A stretch of 16,643 nt of DNA from positions 1 to 16,643 of the forward strand of contig SKXG01000381.1 of assembly GCA_007128525.1 (NCBI GenBank). Direction: 5' to 3'. The notes under the pieces were generated by a model. It did not search any database. It saw only the letters and a program-made list of their open reading frames with translations, and was not told where the DNA came from. The stretch is from Pseudomonadales bacterium (GTDB lineage Bacteria > Pseudomonadota > Gammaproteobacteria > Pseudomonadales > Azotimanducaceae). Of this stretch, positions 15,651 to 16,643 are shown in pieces. Numbering within the stretch: position 1 is the first letter of the stretch; each line of letters begins with the position of its first letter. The translations under genes and the position numbers were made by a program.

Positions 15651-15678
15651 TTGGATTGCTTCGCTAGACTGCTATTAA
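15651..15678 (+). promoter_or_regulatory. Predicted promoter of the HxlR gene
   Basis: TTGGAT (15651-15656) and TATTAA (15673-15678) are spaced by 16 nt and lie 32 nt before the ATG at 15711. Both are fair matches to sigma-70 hexamers. The rest of the 168-nt gap between marR and this gene holds only the MarR operator and a weak CAAGCG/CGCTTG inverted repeat (15575-15580, 15601-15606). Confidence 0.5.
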
Positions 15679-15710
15679 GGCGCACCACCAGCAAACCCAA
15701 GAGGGCCTCC

Positions 15711-16094
15711 ATGAAAAACCCTTCGTCTGGCAACCGAGACCGACTGGCCAATTATCAGCGGAAGTTGGGCACTCTACACGAAGACTGTCCGGTACGCGCA
15801 GCGTTGGACATTCTGAGGGGACGCTGGAAGCCGTCCATACTGTATCAATTGAAGGATCATCCCCGGCGATACTCTGAACTGCAAAACGCCCTGCCTCGCA
15901 TCTCACCGCAGGCACTCTCCACGCAGCTGAAGCAATTGGAGGCAGACGGGTTGGTACAGCGTGAAGTGTACGCAGAGGTGCCGATCCGTGTTGAGTACCG
16001 ACTTTCGAAGTTAGGCGCCACGTTGTCTGATGTGATGGACAGCCTGGAGGACTGGGGCGAATCCTATCTGGCGTACCGGCGGCATCAATCCTGA
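15711..16094 (+). CDS. HxlR-family transcriptional regulator
   Basis: A 127-residue winged-helix regulator with the HxlR signature: EDCPVRAALDILRGRWKPSI (Cys26 conserved), then RRYSELQNALPRISPQALSTQLKQLE as the recognition region and the wing VYAEVPIRVEYRLSKLG. Relatives such as YodB and HypR sense quinones, diamide or aldehydes through this cysteine and often control reductases including azoreductases. ATG 15711 has AAGAGGG at 15699-15705; an in-frame upstream ATG at 15651 overlaps the promoter and is less likely. The next gene on the same strand, 55 nt away, is a 5'-deleted azoreductase, a plausible former target. The region from 15600 onward looks less GC-rich than the rest of the window. 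Confidence 0.92.
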   Translation: MKNPSSGNRDRLANYQRKLGTLHEDCPVRAALDILRGRWKPSILYQLKDHPRRYSELQNALPRISPQALSTQLKQLEADGLVQREVYAEVPIRVEYRLSKLGATLSDVMDSLEDWGESYLAYRRHQS

Positions 16095-16111
16095 TGGCGG
16101 CGCGACGCCCA

Positions 16112-16147
16112 CTCACCGTTTAGTGAGCAACTCACGACTTTGGTCGT
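16112..16147. promoter_or_regulatory. Interleaved inverted repeats before the azoreductase remnant
   Basis: CTCAC (16112-16116), GTGAG (16123-16127) and CTCAC (16131-16135) alternate in orientation, so the middle element can pair with either neighbour; GTGAG-CAA-CTCAC is a perfect odd palindrome. A second hairpin, ACGAC-TTTG-GTCGT (16134-16147), overlaps it. The stretch fills the 55-nt gap between the HxlR gene and the azoreductase remnant and could be an HxlR operator or a weak attenuator. No T-run is present. Confidence 0.5.
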
Positions 16148-16156
16148 AGATGCAGG
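16147..16156. repeat. Left copy of a 10-bp direct repeat flanking the azoreductase remnant
   Basis: TAGATGCAGG spans the in-frame TAG and ATG at the start of the remnant. An identical copy at 16573-16582 spans its stop codon. The copies are 426 nt apart, a multiple of three. Confidence 0.6.
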
Positions 16157-16575
16157 CGGTGCTGTCTGAAAGCGAGCAATTGCTGGCGGAAATCGAAAAG
16201 GCAGACTCACTGGTCTTCGGTGTGCCGATGTATAACTTTGGTTTGCCGGCACAGCTTAAGGCTTACTTCGATCAGATTATCCGGGTCAATCGCTCGTTCA
16301 CCTTTGATCCTGACTCGGAAGAGGTCTACCAGCCAATGCTGGCCAACAAACCCACGACCGTGATCATCTCAGTCGGTGACGGAGATCTATTGCCCGGTGG
16401 CCCGAAGGCAGACCTGAACTTTCTGGAACCTCATTTGGTAACAATGCTGGATTTCATTGGGCTGCGCAGTGTGGAGTTCATACGCGTGGGCTACGAGGAG
16501 TTTCAAGACGAACGCTTGCGGGTCGCCTTCGCATCTGCCGAGCAAGCGGTGGCCCGTCTGGCAGCGTCGGCATAG
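16150..16575 (+). pseudogene. azoR: FMN-dependent NADH-azoreductase, 5' part deleted
   Basis: The 141-codon frame matches the C-terminal two thirds of AzoR (NAD(P)H:FMN oxidoreductase, about 200 residues, which reduces azo dyes and quinones). Seen: KADSLVFGVPMYNFGLPAQLKAYFDQI, the FMN-ring-binding part, then VIISVGDGDLL, GPKADLNFLEPHLVTMLDFIGL and VEFIRVGYEEF. The first 65-70 residues, which hold the FMN phosphate-binding loop, are missing. The codon just before ATG 16150 is an in-frame TAG, only 55 nt separate it from the HxlR stop, and there is no ribosome-binding site. No frame in that gap could encode the missing part, so this is a deletion and not a simple frameshift. A bona fide short protein is unlikely because it would lack half the cofactor site. 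The downstream gene is outside the window. Confidence 0.8.
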
Positions 16576-16582
16576 ATGCAGG
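16573..16582. repeat. Right copy of the 10-bp direct repeat flanking the azoreductase remnant
   Basis: TAGATGCAGG, identical to 16147-16156. Its first three bases are the TAG stop codon of the azoreductase remnant. Confidence 0.6.
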
Positions 16583-16594
16583 TCGGAATCCTGG

Positions 16595-16637
16595 TTGACG
16601 ACCGGATTCAAGCAATTTATGTTGATGTCAACTTATA
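16595..16637 (+). promoter_or_regulatory. Promoter with MarR operator copy 2, reading out of the window
   Basis: TTGACG (16595-16600) and TATGTT (16618-16623) are spaced by 17 nt, a good sigma-70 arrangement. The -10 overlaps TGTTGATGTCAACTTATA (16620-16637), which matches the MarR-promoter palindrome at 15553-15570 in 17 of 18 positions. A gene starting beyond 16643 is probably repressed here by the MarR protein. Confidence 0.6.
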
Positions 16638-16643
16638 TAGACA

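Noticed and set aside
1..16643. CRISPR array, phage, transposon or dedicated defence system
   Set aside because: No regularly spaced repeats, transposase, integrase, nuclease, toxin-antitoxin or related domain is visible in any frame. The M50 protease and TetR alone do not make such a case.

Overview
This is a GC-rich, gene-dense chromosomal segment from what is probably a gammaproteobacterium. The evidence is a bacterial-type valyl-tRNA synthetase, a small DUF6491-like lipoprotein, and a glutamyltransferase, ChrA and MOSC set typical of environmental Proteobacteria. The genus cannot be read from the sequence. I find no tRNA, rRNA, CRISPR array, transposase or phage gene, and no recognisable defence system. 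The interest lies in small catabolic or detoxification modules, each next to its own regulator, and in the operator-like DNA between them.

Layout. (1) 3-2210: the 3' three quarters or so of valS, convergent with a small lipoprotein gene (2216-2647, minus). (2) 2769-6358, plus: a tight three-gene unit of a lipoprotein-type gamma-glutamyltransferase, an epoxide-hydrolase-like alpha/beta hydrolase and a MOSC-domain protein. (3) 6369-9104, minus: a TetR regulator, a site-2-protease-like M50 metalloprotease with CBS domains and a CaCA-type cation exchanger, read in that order. TetR and protease are coupled by a TGATG overlap. (4) 9235-12055, plus: a Baeyer-Villiger monooxygenase and a secreted lipase-like lipoprotein, divergent from (3). 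The shared intergenic region holds a strong TetR-type palindrome that overlaps the monooxygenase promoter. (5) 12087-13926, minus: a PadR regulator overlapping chrA (chromate efflux). (6) 14088-15050, plus: a nitronate monooxygenase, divergent from padR across a region with repeated TGCAA/TTGCA motifs. (7) 15072-15542, minus: a MarR regulator with a perfect palindrome at its promoter. (8) 15711-16643: an HxlR regulator, a 5'-deleted azoreductase remnant, and at the window edge a promoter carrying a second, nearly identical copy of the MarR palindrome.

How the parts may work together. The monooxygenase would turn ketones into esters or lactones, and a hydrolase follows it. The glutamyltransferase, epoxide hydrolase and MOSC proteins suggest handling of electrophiles or xenobiotics. 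Nitronate monooxygenase, chromate efflux and the azoreductase remnant also fit a detoxification theme. The four regulators (TetR, PadR, MarR, HxlR) belong to families that often sense small aromatic or electrophilic compounds. Regulator-target links here are inferred from gene order and palindromes. No ligand or substrate can be read from the sequence.
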